This document shows positions 46,739 through 56,756 of a stretch of DNA of 64,000 nucleotides, piece after piece (the first letter of the stretch is position 1; each line of letters begins with the position of its first letter). Below the pieces are notes generated by a model. That model did not search any database, was not told the DNA's origin, and saw only the letters and a list, made by a program, of their open reading frames with translations. The stretch is from the NCBI GenBank assembly GCA_023079485.1, contig CM041085.1, positions 96,731,115 through 96,795,114 on the forward strand, read 5' to 3'. The translations under genes and the position numbers were made by a program. Source of the stretch: Archilochus colubris (taxonomy: Eukaryota > Chordata > Aves > Apodiformes > Trochilidae).

Positions 46739-49594
46739 CTCATCCACTTAATCAGACAGGGAATTCATATAAAAGGCCAAGAGACTTATAAGAGAGCCAA
46801 GAGACTAGGAGACAGGCTTGACAGTTTTCCATCTCCAGTTCCTAAGAATACGGATAATATCTTGGCTGGTTGAGTTGTTCAGAGGTGATTGCTCTATTTG
46901 TTACCAACCGCCCTCTTTTCCTCTGTTTAGCAAATCATATACAAACTACTTACCCCAGGCTTGGTTGTCTTTAATTGTATCCATTATTCATGGATGCTAC
47001 CTAAAAAGTTTAGGTGACCATTTTACAGAGATGGCTTGTGGGCTTTGCTTATTTGCTATTAATTATGTATAGTATGTATCAGTCACACATAAATGTTTCT
47101 ATGAATAGATAACTATTCTGTTATTCTGATGCAAAAATGACAAAATGGATTCCTAGAATGTCATCTTGATGAGCTATTTGTACTAAAATGGGTTTGAATT
47201 TCAGATTCTCTATCCTCCATAGCCAAGAGTTGATGGAAGACTAATGAAAATGAGTATTCATGTTTATAAAAAGTAAAACAGTACATTTACTGAACAATTG
47301 ACTAAGTTGTATTATTTTAAAAAATTCGTGCAGAACTTCAAAATCTTCCTTCAGCTACTTTTTGGGTTTGTGGCTTGTTTCAGTTTTAATTTGCATTATC
47401 CTCCTATTAAGCCATTACGAATGTCCTATAAAGGATTAATAACTTTTGACAAACATATGTATCCATATCGTATGTATTTCTTAAAGTAAAATAGTACTGA
47501 GCAGGTATTCATGTCTCATGAATGATTGTTGCATGTTGTGGCCTGGAGGTTTTTTTCACTCTTACTCAGGCTTCAGAAATAGTTCAAAAATCAAGAAATA
47601 ATCCAAGCAGCCACAAAGCCAGATGCAATTTCCAAACTGGAATTCGAACTGTAAAAAAAATTGGAATAATCATCTAAGAATGTTTACAAATAAACAAACT
47701 ATTTATTTCCAAAATAGTATATAACCAGGTGATCAGAACACTAGCACAACCCTAGTAATCAAGTAATTCATTTATAACAAGTTAGTATTCTTTAAGTTAA
47801 AAGTATTCTTTAAGTTAAAAGAAAGCTATTCATCACTGATTTATTACATAGCTTTTTCACATTTTTGTCTCCTTTTAACAAAACACATATTAATTAACTA
47901 AGAAGCAGAGTGTATCTTGTGCATATTTTTGAAATATTATTCAAACTAAGCAGCCTATGATCAAAAGAAAAGTAGAGAAACTTCAAATTATCTACTCTGT
48001 GCTCTGTTCCTGTAAACACGGGCTCAAAAAAGTAGGTCTGACTCCATAACAAGTCATGAAGACAGATGCAAGAATTCTTAAAAACAAGATCATTGCTGTA
48101 ACCCTTTAACACTAAGCTTAATATTGAAAGGCTTTTAAAAACCCCTTGCTTAACTTACTATGTACAGATGTACTAAAAGCAACACAAGACTTGTTAGGGG
48201 TGTTGTTGTCCCTTGAAGAACGAAAATGAATGTTATGAAAGAAGGGTGTGAACACACTTTTTAATGGGGCATTTCACCAGTAAAGGCATGGGGTTTTACT
48301 CTATATTCATCTAATAGACATTTTGTATGCATTTTTATGAATTTTCTCACTCTCCTTGGAGACAAATCAAGTGACAGATGAATCTGAATACTTCAATGAA
48401 GTTACTATGTAAAATATGGCAACTTTCTGAGTTAGTTTGTAAGTAGTAACCTCTGCTAAAACTTGTCCTTCTGCTACTGCAAAAAAAACAGTGATTTTCT
48501 GGGAAAGTCCTTTACATTGTTCCTACACAGGTTCTGTGTCTCCAGAATACCTTCTCTCTGCAGCCTGTTAGAGTGAAAGGCATGAACTCCCATCACAGAG
48601 AGCCCCAGCTCCTCAGCTCACACTGCAGTGGGAAATGCTGTGAGCAGGGGTCTGCCTGGGCTTCGCAGTAGCTGCATTGGTGTTAGCAACGTGTACGTGG
48701 CCAGGGCATGGATCCAGGTTACAGCAAACTATTGACTGTGATGAATCCATATCACTTTGGGGGAAAAAAGGATTTAGCTGCATTCTATAGCCCCTCATGA
48801 GCAGGAAATCATGCTAAGGACCATTTTATTTTCTAGTCTGTGCTCATGTAGTTTACAAATGCAGCACAGCTGGTGTCCATGCTCGAAGTCTAGCACTTGT
48901 TGGAACCCAGCTGATGCCTGGTGCCACACCAGGAAGACTGTATCTGGGGCACAGCTGTACTATCTGAGCCCCCAGTTTCCCAGTCAGACTGGAAAACCTG
49001 TCCTGGAGCCATAAATCCTGGTGTGGCATCACCATATACACTGTTTCCACTGCAGGGCTAAGGGGTTTTTGGCTTGCCTTGTTTTCTTTTGTTCAGCCAG
49101 GAAGTCAGGGCAGATCTGCCAAATGCCCACCTGTCTCTCAGCTGAAGTGTATTAGACCTAAAAGGTTCAGAGCCATCTGACATTTCTTGAACAAAACTTA
49201 TCTTTTTCTTACATTTTTCCAGTTAGCTTTGCTCAGGACAATTCTGGCACAGGGATAGTTTTCTAATTCACTACTAGGCTGTGGATCACTGAAGCCCACA
49301 ACTTCTATGGGGCATCAAGAAGAGAGAATGCCTGAAGGTTGGCTGAGATGCCTTCTGCTGTTCCACAGCATCCATAGAGCAGTGGCCCTGTCCCTTTGCA
49401 CAGGGTAACAAGTCACTAGGTAAAACTAGAACAAGATCAGGTAACAAAGCTGATTAAGTTTTAGTCTCCATTACAAATTGAGTGTCATTAACAGTGTATA
49501 GAAGTATAAACAAGTATAGTTTTTGGTGTGATGGATTAAAAGTTTTTGTTTACTTTCAAACAAACAAAACATATTCACAGCTCCACTGTTCCAC
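46739..49594. other. AT-rich non-coding stretch
   Basis: No gene is supported. An exact 18-bp tandem duplication ('agtattctttaagttaaa') lies at 47784-47819. The part at 48.5-49.1 kb is somewhat GC-richer, but no exon pattern is recognised. Confidence 0.45.
47784..47819 (+). repeat. Exact 18-bp tandem duplication
   Basis: Two identical copies, 47784-47801 and 47802-47819, directly adjacent. A recent replication-slippage event is likely. Confidence 0.95.
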
Positions 49595-49918
49595 TGTTCT
49601 GGGTTGATGCAGTGATGGTGTTGGTAGCTGGGAAGGGGTTCCCCAGGGGGGGTGGTTCATGTAAGTAGCTCTGATTAGTGCTCCCTACTCCCAAATGCCT
49701 GACCCACCTTAGGCCATCAGAGAGCTCTGCCATTAACATATTCATGAATGGGTGTTTTCTCTTTGCCCCATTTGGATTAGATTAATGATAAATTTAATTG
49801 TTTTTTTTTTCCCCAAGTTGAGTCTGTTTTGCCCAAGTGTAATTGGTGAGTGAAAGCCTCACAGCCCTTGTCTTGACCCACTGTGTTCTGGGTGGATTTC
49901 CTCTTTGCCTGAACAGCA
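49595..49918 (+). mobile_element. Degenerate, internally deleted avian ERV LTR
   Basis: From recall, the two ends match a common avian ERV LTR. The start 'tgttctgggttgatgcagtg' and 'gggaaggggttccccagggg' are U3-like. From ~49770, 'ggattagattaatgataaat' (a decayed polyadenylation-signal area), 'ccaagttgagtctgttttgccc', 'gtaattggtgagtga' and 'cttgtcttgaccca' follow the R/U5 part. The GC-rich middle expected for the family is missing, so a large internal deletion is inferred. No target-site duplication could be confirmed. Confidence 0.6.
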
Positions 49919-51708
49919 TGTTGAAGAGTGTATGCAGATATCTCTTCACTAATTAACTGAAATATTTACTGTGGAAAAGCTGAATTATACTTAAAAATGA
50001 ATGTTCACAGTGAATTACAAAGCAAATTAACAGCAGACACTGAAGAGTATAAAGCATAAAATATTTCTGTAAAAAATATTATTTGATTGAAATTATAATT
50101 CACATATTGATCTAATTGAATGCATGTTGGACACTGGCAAAAAGTAAGAAAAGAGGCTATAAGAAAATATGTCAGCACACATGAAAAGCATTATGAACTC
50201 CCAGTCTAGAAAAGTGTAATTGTCAGTCAAATAAGAATTCTTTTCAAGCGTGACTAGGAATTCATCTGGTTTAAATAAACAAATAATTTGAATCAAATGG
50301 TCACCATTTGACCACATCCAGTCAGGTAACGTACTCACAAATAAAGCAAAACCCACCAAAAAAACCCATGTCATCTCTTTGGCTTTGTTGAACACACTTC
50401 AATAAGTTCACGTATTTCCAGTGCCATAGAGTCTAGAACCAGACACAGCACCCCAGCTGTGAAAGGGAAGGTGGTGGCTGCTAGTACAGGTACAGTTTCA
50501 GGGGTATTAATGTATCATTGGCAACTGGGTCACCATCACAGTGGTGTATCACTGTTTTGTTCATATTACCTGTACACCATTTTGTATAATTAAGACTGAC
50601 TTTACTTTTCATTACAAAGCATTCCTCAATTAATTTATTTCTGTCAACCTCTTAAAAATGTCAGCATGCTTTAATATGGGACATAGAGAGTGAGCCCTCT
50701 TAAAAATACAGGACACTGGTATACAATAGTGCTTTGTACTCATAATGTTTTACATATCCACTGATTTCATTGGCACCTTCATCAGTTCCACTAATTAGCT
50801 TGTTTCTATACATACTGACTCTTTTCATTGACCTTAGCAGAAAGCTACAATATCATTTAGTGTCTTAATAGACCATCCATTCAATATCTCAGTAATTTAT
50901 TCAACCTGTAAGGCATCCCTCCTTGACATTATTGCCCAGTTTATGTACTCCACATAACAAATTCTCTTTACTTTTAAAAAACACTAATCAAATGGCAAAA
51001 GCATTCTGGCAGTTTGTTCTGAATATTAAAGATTTATGTCAACAAGATCAACTTTTATAATCCTTGCTTGCATGGTATTTAGACACTGTGTAGATAAATG
51101 GATCTCAGTCCCACAGCTATAGATCTCTGAAGTTCCTTCAAAATGAACTTTATTTCCCTTTGGCTTAAACTAATTGAAGATAACTGCTCTACATATCTGC
51201 TTGTGGCGTTAGTTGTGAAAACGAGGGGACAGTCCCTGTTTGTCAGGGGCTTGTGTGATTTAGCTCAGTGATGTAATTGGTAGATATGAACTAAACCCAC
51301 AATTTTATGAAAACACTTGCAAAGTTGATGTTTACTGTCAGAACAAAACACAAAATAAAGCAGCACTTTCCCAGATTTATTGCAACACTTAACAGCTGGA
51401 GTATCTATCATTGAGGACATCTCATTGGTGAAGATACAGAACGTGAAAACTAAAACCAATATAGAGGTGAATAAAAGTAGCTTTAAAAACAAAGTACTCT
51501 GTTAAAACAAAGCAAAAAAAAAAAAAAAGCTGAAAACAAACAAACAAAACAGAAAAAAACCAAAACAAAAGCAGAGGTTCCTTTCTTCAGTACTAAGAAT
51601 TAAACAAAGTAGGAGAAAGCAAATTTTTTCCAGTGCAAGCATGTTCTTTTATCTTATGCAATCTAGGATTAGCTCCTTATCTACTCCATCAAACTTATTT
51701 AATCCAAC
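49919..51708. other. AT-rich non-coding stretch
   Basis: No gene is supported. An A-rich tract with CAAA units lies at 51503-51572, about 140 bp before the provirus. Confidence 0.45.
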
Positions 51709-51713
51709 AAAAG

Positions 51714-52498
51714 TGTCATGGTTTGGGCCAGGATAAAGGTGATTTTCTGTCTTGTACTTTTGCTTTCAGCTGTCTCTTGTAAGTAGTTGCACTTGCTGAA
51801 ATTAACAGCAAGTTTCTCACACAGTGTCTGCTTCTAGGACTGATAACACTCAATGTTTATAGTTACAGCCAGAGCCTGGTCTGCAGAGCCAAGGACACTG
51901 CTCAGCTCTGAGGAACATTTTGCCCCTCCAGAAGGAGAGAAGGAGTAAAGAGGTCACACCTGCAAATCCCTCCTTTAAGGAGAAACGGACAAGATAAATG
52001 ACCAAAATTGACCAGAGTATTCCATCCCATACACGTCATTCTCGGTATAACCTTCCTGCCCTTCCTGCTTCCCCTTCTTGGCCTGTCCCTGTTTGCTTTG
52101 GCATCCTGGAAGGATTTCGTCCATTCGTCTGCCTGTGGTCCTGATCTGTGCCAGCCTGAGTCTGTGTGTTCCTGCCTCCAGCTCCCGACTGCTGCCGACT
52201 CCAGGAGTCCAGCCTGGACTTACCCAGGGCTGCCCTGCCCTGCACCACCACCTTGGTAGTGACGTGAGAGTTCCTGGAGGAAAGGGGGGGAGGAATGTGG
52301 TATCAATTTTCCTGTATATTTTTATATATTTAGTATTTTTTCCTATTTATCATTACTGTTTTATTAAAGTTGTGTAGTTTAGTTTCCAACCCATAAGTTT
52401 CTCTTCCTTAGTCTCTCCCCTTCCTTTATCTGGGAGGGAGATTAATAGAGAGCATCTGTCATTTGGTTTAATTGTCAGTCCAGTGTTAAATCTTGACA
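51714..52498 (+). repeat. 5' LTR of the ERV-L provirus
   Basis: 785 bp, beginning 'tgtcatggtttgggccagg' and ending 'taaatcttgaca'. A GC-richer part lies at about 52050-52260. An AT-rich TATA-like segment (near 52312-52335) is followed by an ATTAAA polyadenylation signal at 52363-52368. By eye about 8% of positions differ from the 3' LTR over the first ~330 bp, pointing to an old insertion. It lacks a ~27-bp segment present in the 3' LTR. Confidence 0.93.
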
Positions 52499-52505
52499 GA
52501 TTTAT

Positions 52506-52523
52506 TGGTGCACCAACGTGCAA
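52506..52523 (+). promoter_or_regulatory. Candidate tRNA primer binding site
   Basis: Seven bases after the 5' LTR, the sequence starts TGG as retroviral primer sites do. It continues TGCACCAACGTGCAA and does not match any tRNA 3' end I can assign. With the preceding T it forms a perfect 12-bp palindrome TTGGTGCACCAA (52505-52516). Mutation of the original site is possible. Confidence 0.4.
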
Positions 52524-52610
52524 CCTGAACTAATTAGCTCGAGTCCAGTTCAAATTTTGACTAATTTGCCTGAATCGTTTGAATTCCAACTCCAGTGGGA
52601 GGATACCAAT

Positions 52611-54380
52611 ATGGCTTTGCTGAGTGGGAATCAGACCTTTTTCTTTGGAGATGTCATAGGGTTGGAGATTAAACCAATCATGCCGTACCTTTGGTATTCA
52701 GGGTATGTGATATGTGCTTTTGCAGCTGGAAGGAGTGTTTCTATGTGGTTTGTTTGGGGTAAGCACTGCTTGAGAAAAGTAGTTGTGATATGGTCTGCAA
52801 TACTAATATACAGTGCAATACATGGTGCAGTGGTGTTTCATACAAGCATAAAAAACTTTGTTGGCAATTACATTTTCAGCTTTCTTTTGAGGATTTTGAG
52901 TTCACTGGATTCTAGTCAAAATGACATTATGCTTATTATAATTTTGATTCTCCAGCTTGTTATTATTTCTCATATGTGCATATGTATTCTCATATATTAT
53001 CATAAACTGGTGAGGAGCAAGACAACTGCAATTAGGGGAATGAGCACACCTGGTACAGACAGCACTGCTATTTCTTCCTCTGCAGCCACTGCTCACCCCC
53101 CCTCACCCAACTCAGATAGGGCTGCTGAGCATCACTGCTGCCTCCCCCCCACAGACACTGATGCTGTTCAGAAAGTCAGCCCTGCTGCTGCTACTGCTGC
53201 AGACACCTCAGTCTCTCCCCCTCAGCACACACAGCTACTCCTCGACCCTGCGACTAGGAGAAAAGCAAAACAATGGAGATCAGAAATGAGCCTTAACCCT
53301 TCAAAGTCTGAACGAGACGACCAGGTGATAGAGGAAATAGATGATCATTACTCTCCTCGCAGAGCAGCTAAAGCAGAGTCAGCTGAGGAGGACTCAGACT
53401 CAGACTCAGAATCTGCTCAGCCCTATTCCATGAGGCACTTGCATACTCTGAGAAAAGACTACAGCCGTTTTTCAGGGGAACCACTTCTTGCTTGGTTACT
53501 CCGATGCTGGAAGGACGGGGCTGATACCATAATATTAACTCAGAGAGAAGCCAGGCAGCTGGGATCTCTGGCCAAAGATGCAGGTATTAATCGGGCATTT
53601 GGGGAAAAGGCTAGAACCACCAGCCTATGGAGACGACTCTTGTCAGCTGTAAGGGAGAGATATCCCTATGAAGAGGAAATAGACTGCCCACAGATCAAAG
53701 CAGCCACACTTAAAAAAGCTATCATGTATCTTGAAGAAATGGCTGTACGAGATGTGATCTATACTGAAGATGAGACTGTAGATCCTTATGACATGCCATG
53801 CCCTAAGCCTATGAGGCAAAGGTTTGTGCATGCTGCACCATCACCATTTAACAATACACTATCAGTAATGCTATGGGTTCCTGAAGAAATGGAACCAACT
53901 GTGGGTGATGTGATTAAAGCAGCACGAGAATATGAAGATGGAGTCACTCCTCCTCATCGGGCCTGGGACTCAGCTGTAAAGCGAACAGCTGAGAAACTGC
54001 ACCTATCCCATCTTTCTCAAATAGGGGAAGAAGGCTGCATCACAGCCATTAGGAGGAAATGCCCTCCTATGAGACGGAATCGAGCGAAACAGAATTCAGT
54101 AAGAGGAATCCTATGGGCATTCCTGAGTGAACGTGGAGAGGACATGAGAAAGTGGGATCAGAAACCTACTGCTGTCCTAGAGGACCGAGTGTTTGAATTG
54201 CTGAGTAAGGTGAAGGCAAAAGGAGGTCCTTCTAAAAAGAGGGCTACTCAAGTCTCCTGTGTGGAGTTACCCAATCCAAGTATGCTGGTGACTCAAGATC
54301 CCTGTACATCAGGTGTGAGTAACGGGGATGCAAACCCCAGTAATGCACGTACTGACAGTGCTGTAAGTGCTCAAACTTAG
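52611..54380 (+). CDS. gag: Intact ERV-L Gag-like protein with N-terminal membrane segments
   Basis: 589 codons, uninterrupted. 52611 is the first ATG after the LTR and has strong context (A at -3, G at +4). The frame stays open further upstream without an ATG. Visible parts: hydrophobic segments at about residues 31-49, 57-77, 86-100 and 106-130 (the last includes 'IMLIIILILQLVIISHMCIC'), predicted to be membrane-spanning. A basic turn (~132-143) and a serine/threonine/proline/alanine-rich linker (~144-210) follow. Next come a basic stretch (~216-224) and an acidic run 'EEDSDSDSES' (259-268), then the Gag region (~275-540) with 'EARQLGSLAKDAGINRAFG' and 'TSLWRRLLSAVRERYPYEEE'. The tail is basic with no CCHC zinc knuckle. 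The Gag part is known for ERV-L; a multi-pass N-terminus is not usual for retroviral Gag, which normally relies on myristate or a basic patch. Its survival beside ruined pol is notable. Confidence 0.85.
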   Translation: MALLSGNQTFFFGDVIGLEIKPIMPYLWYSGYVICAFAAGRSVSMWFVWGKHCLRKVVVIWSAILIYSAIHGAVVFHTSIKNFVGNYIFSFLLRILSSLDSSQNDIMLIIILILQLVIISHMCICILIYYHKLVRSKTTAIRGMSTPGTDSTAISSSAATAHPPSPNSDRAAEHHCCLPPTDTDAVQKVSPAAATAADTSVSPPQHTQLLLDPATRRKAKQWRSEMSLNPSKSERDDQVIEEIDDHYSPRRAAKAESAEEDSDSDSESAQPYSMRHLHTLRKDYSRFSGEPLLAWLLRCWKDGADTIILTQREARQLGSLAKDAGINRAFGEKARTTSLWRRLLSAVRERYPYEEEIDCPQIKAATLKKAIMYLEEMAVRDVIYTEDETVDPYDMPCPKPMRQRFVHAAPSPFNNTLSVMLWVPEEMEPTVGDVIKAAREYEDGVTPPHRAWDSAVKRTAEKLHLSHLSQIGEEGCITAIRRKCPPMRRNRAKQNSVRGILWAFLSERGEDMRKWDQKPTAVLEDRVFELLSKVKAKGGPSKKRATQVSCVELPNPSMLVTQDPCTSGVSNGDANPSNARTDSAVSAQT

Positions 54381-54434
54381 AGGTGCCCTGCCTCCAGCCA
54401 GGTGGAGGAGAAGGACAATCAGACTTATTGAACT

Positions 54435-54810
54435 GTGTGGATTCAATGGCCTGGCACATTAGAGCCACAACAGTATAAAGCCTTGGTGGACACTGGTGCA
54501 CAGTGCACCCTAATGCCATTGAATCAGAAAGGGATAGAATCTGTCACTATTTCTGGAGCGACGGGGGGATCTAAAGAATGGAGTATTGTAAAGGCTGATG
54601 TGAGCCTCACTGGAATAAGTGGCATAAACACCCTATAGTGACTGGTCCAGATGCTCCGTGCATCTTTGGCATAGACTACCTCAAGGGAGGTGACTTCAAG
54701 GACCCAAAAGTGTACCGGTGGTCCTTTGGTATTGCAGCTATAAAGACGGAGAATGCAGTATGGCTGCCTGCTTTGTTTTGCCTTTCAGATCCTTTGCAGT
54801 GGGGTTGCTG
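54435..54810 (+). pseudogene. pro: Retroviral aspartic protease remnant (pro), frameshifted
   Basis: The open part 54435-54638 contains the aspartic protease signature 'ALVDTGAQCTLMP', with the catalytic Asp codon at 54489. Around 54610-54640 the homology shifts frame: the flap and later part continue in another plus frame, with 'IFGIDYLKGGDF' near 54661-54700, while the first frame stops. It lies 54 bp after the gag stop. How pro was originally expressed relative to gag (frameshift or readthrough) cannot be inferred because the join is decayed. No active enzyme is possible as it stands. Confidence 0.8.
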
Positions 54811-55215
54811 AAAACTAAAAACCAGCTGGTGCCAATTGCTACTTCAAGAGTGCATCGACAGCAATATTGCACCAACAGAGATGCTGCGATCCCCATTCAC
54901 AAGCTGATCCAGCAACTAGAGAGCCAGGAAGTGATCAGCAGGACTCACTCACCCTTCAATAGTCCTATATGGCCAGTGCGAAAGCCTAATGGAGAATGGA
55001 GACTGACAGTGGACTATCGTGCCCTGAATGAGGTTACTGCACCACTAAGTGCTGCTGTGCCAGACATGCTAGAACTTCAGTATGAGCTGGAGTCAAAGGC
55101 AGCCAGGTGGTATGCTACTATTGACATAGCTAATGCATTTTTTTGCTATTCCTATAGCATCAGAATACAGGCCACAGTTTGTTTTCACCTGGAGAGGTGT
55201 CCAGTACACTTAGAA
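54718..55215 (+). pseudogene. pol: Reverse transcriptase N-terminal half, truncated
   Basis: The frame 54718-55245 contains RT finger/palm motifs: 'SPIWPVRKPNGEWRLTVDYR' and 'YATIDIANAFF', with the first catalytic aspartate at frame residue 136. A single-base-scale frameshift follows at the T-run near 55140, and homology continues in another frame for about 60 bp. It then breaks near 55205-55230. The YXDD box that holds the other two catalytic aspartates, the thumb and the connection domain are all missing, so reverse transcription by this copy is impossible. Confidence 0.88.
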
Positions 55216-55229
55216 TCCTACATGACCAG

Positions 55230-55618
55230 TTGCAAAAACAGATGAAGGAGATGGTGAATCAGGTGAATTTGCAGAGGTAAAAGCCATCCAATTGGCTTTG
55301 GACATTGCTGAACAAGAAAAGTGGCCGAGACTTTATCTGTATACTGACTCATGGATGGTAGCAAATGCCTTATGGGGCTGGCTAAAGCAGTGGAAGCAAA
55401 ACAATTGGCAACGTAGAGATAAACTTATTTGGGCTGCTGAACTCTGGAAAGACATTGCTCCTAGATTAGAGAAACTTAATGTAAAAGTGCGTTATGTAGA
55501 TGCCCCCGTACCCTCATATCAAGCTACTGAGGAACATCAAAACAACAAACGAGCAGATGAGGCTACACAAGTATTCCAAATAGATCTAGACTGGACCATA
55601 AAGGTGAACTGTTTTTAG
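55230..55618 (+). pseudogene. pol: RNase H domain remnant of pol
   Basis: Joined directly to the truncated RT by deletion. The open part runs to 55618, and homology begins ~30-50 bp before its first usable codon. RNase H residues are visible: the glutamate in 'EFAEVKAIQLALD' (about 55265), the aspartate in 'YLYTDSWMVANALW' and the late aspartate in 'KRADEATQ'. The first catalytic aspartate, on strand one of RNase H, is lost with the deletion. A frameshift at about 55605 separates it from integrase. Confidence 0.83.
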
Positions 55619-56429
55619 CTAGATGGGCCCATGACACTTCAGATCATCAAGGCAGGGATGGAACACACCGATGGGCTCGTGACTGTGGGTGGATTTATCT
55701 TTGGACGTTATTGCGCAGGTTATCCAGGATTGTGACATATGTGCTGCAATTAAGCAAGCTAAATGTTTGAAAACTCTGTGCTATGAAGGGAGATGATCAA
55801 AATATGGGTATGGGGAGGCCTGGCAAATCGACTACATCACACTGCTTCAAACATATCAGGGTAAGCCTTATGTGCTTACAAGGGTGGAAGAAAGTACAGG
55901 ATGGCTGGAAACATATCCTGTGCCTCATGACACAGCCCAGAACACCATCCTGGGCCTAGAGAAATGAGTCTTGTGGAGACATTGTACACCAGAAAGAATT
56001 GAGTCAGATAATGGAACTCATTTAAAAAATAATCTTACAATTAACTGGGCCAAAGAACATGGTATTGAGTGGATATACCATATCCCCTATCATGCACCAG
56101 CCTCAGGTAAAATTGAAAGGTACAATGGACTGTTATAAACTACCTTAAAGGCAATGGGTGGTGGAACCTTTAAAAACTGGGACAAGCACTTGGCAAAAGC
56201 CACCTGGTTAGTTAATACCAGGGGTTCCGTCAATTGAGCTGGTCCTGCTAAGTCAGATCTTCTACACACAGATGGGGACAAAGTGCCTGTGGTGCATGAA
56301 AAGAATCTGCTAGGGAAAACAGATTGGGTTTTTTCTGCCTCAGGCAAAGGCAAACCCATTTTGAGCGCGAGCATGGAATCTTTGAGAGTCATGAATGTGT
56401 ATCCCACATTAACTACTGTTATGTGATTT
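55606..56429 (+). pseudogene. pol: Integrase remnant with in-frame stops
   Basis: Spread over more than one plus frame. The N-terminal HHCC zinc-binding region is recognisable from histidines in 'DTSDHQGRDGTHRWARD' (near 55634) and cysteines in 'CDICAAIKQ' (near 55734). The catalytic core shows all three acidic positions: Asp in 'WQIDYI' (near 55825), Asp in 'IESDNGTHL' (near 56010) and Glu in 'SGKIERYNG' (near 56115). Premature stops lie at 55965-55967 (TGA) and 56136-56138 (TAA). The C-terminal part contains 'FSASGKGKP'. No dUTPase or env follows. Confidence 0.85.
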
Positions 56430-56740
56430 ACTGCATAAACTAACAGTGTTCTGCGAGTGTTTTTCAGGATGATTTTGTGGTGATGAAACCAGAACTAGGG
56501 TCATTGACTGGCATCCAGTAACTTGCTTGAAGTTAACATCTGAAGCCTGCAACTTGTGGACCATGGACATGAACTGTGACAATTGCTCCTTATTTTAAGA
56601 ATCTGCTACAATAGATGAACATCTGCAATCATAGACTAAATTACTCAGTGGATTTTAGTATAGAAAGATAGTAATAATTTGTGTATAGATGTATTTAGTG
56701 ATAAGAGGTAGTAATGCTTGGAGAATGACAAAAATGGTGT
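56430..56740 (+). other. Non-coding 3' internal region of the provirus
   Basis: About 300 bp between the end of integrase homology and the polypurine tract. No open frame of note, no transmembrane or fusion-peptide pattern, so no env is present. Confidence 0.6.
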
Positions 56741-56756
56741 GGAATAAGGGGTGGAA
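56741..56756 (+). promoter_or_regulatory. Polypurine tract (plus-strand primer site)
   Basis: GGAATAAGGGGTGGAA directly abuts the 3' LTR start. Purine-rich except for one T, in the position expected for retroviral plus-strand priming. Confidence 0.8.

Noticed and set aside
52008..52377. Open frames on both strands in the GC-rich part of the 5' LTR, mirrored at 57017-57433 in the 3' LTR
   Set aside because: Both LTRs derive from one sequence, so the mirrored frames are not independent. Openness on both strands follows from GC-rich, stop-poor composition. No domain is visible.
52518..52610. Extending gag upstream to 52518
   Set aside because: The frame is open there but starts with GTG and lacks an ATG. 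The first ATG, in strong context, is 52611.
56430..56756. An env gene after integrase
   Set aside because: Only ~300 bp remain before the polypurine tract, without an open frame, signal peptide, cleavage site or transmembrane segment.
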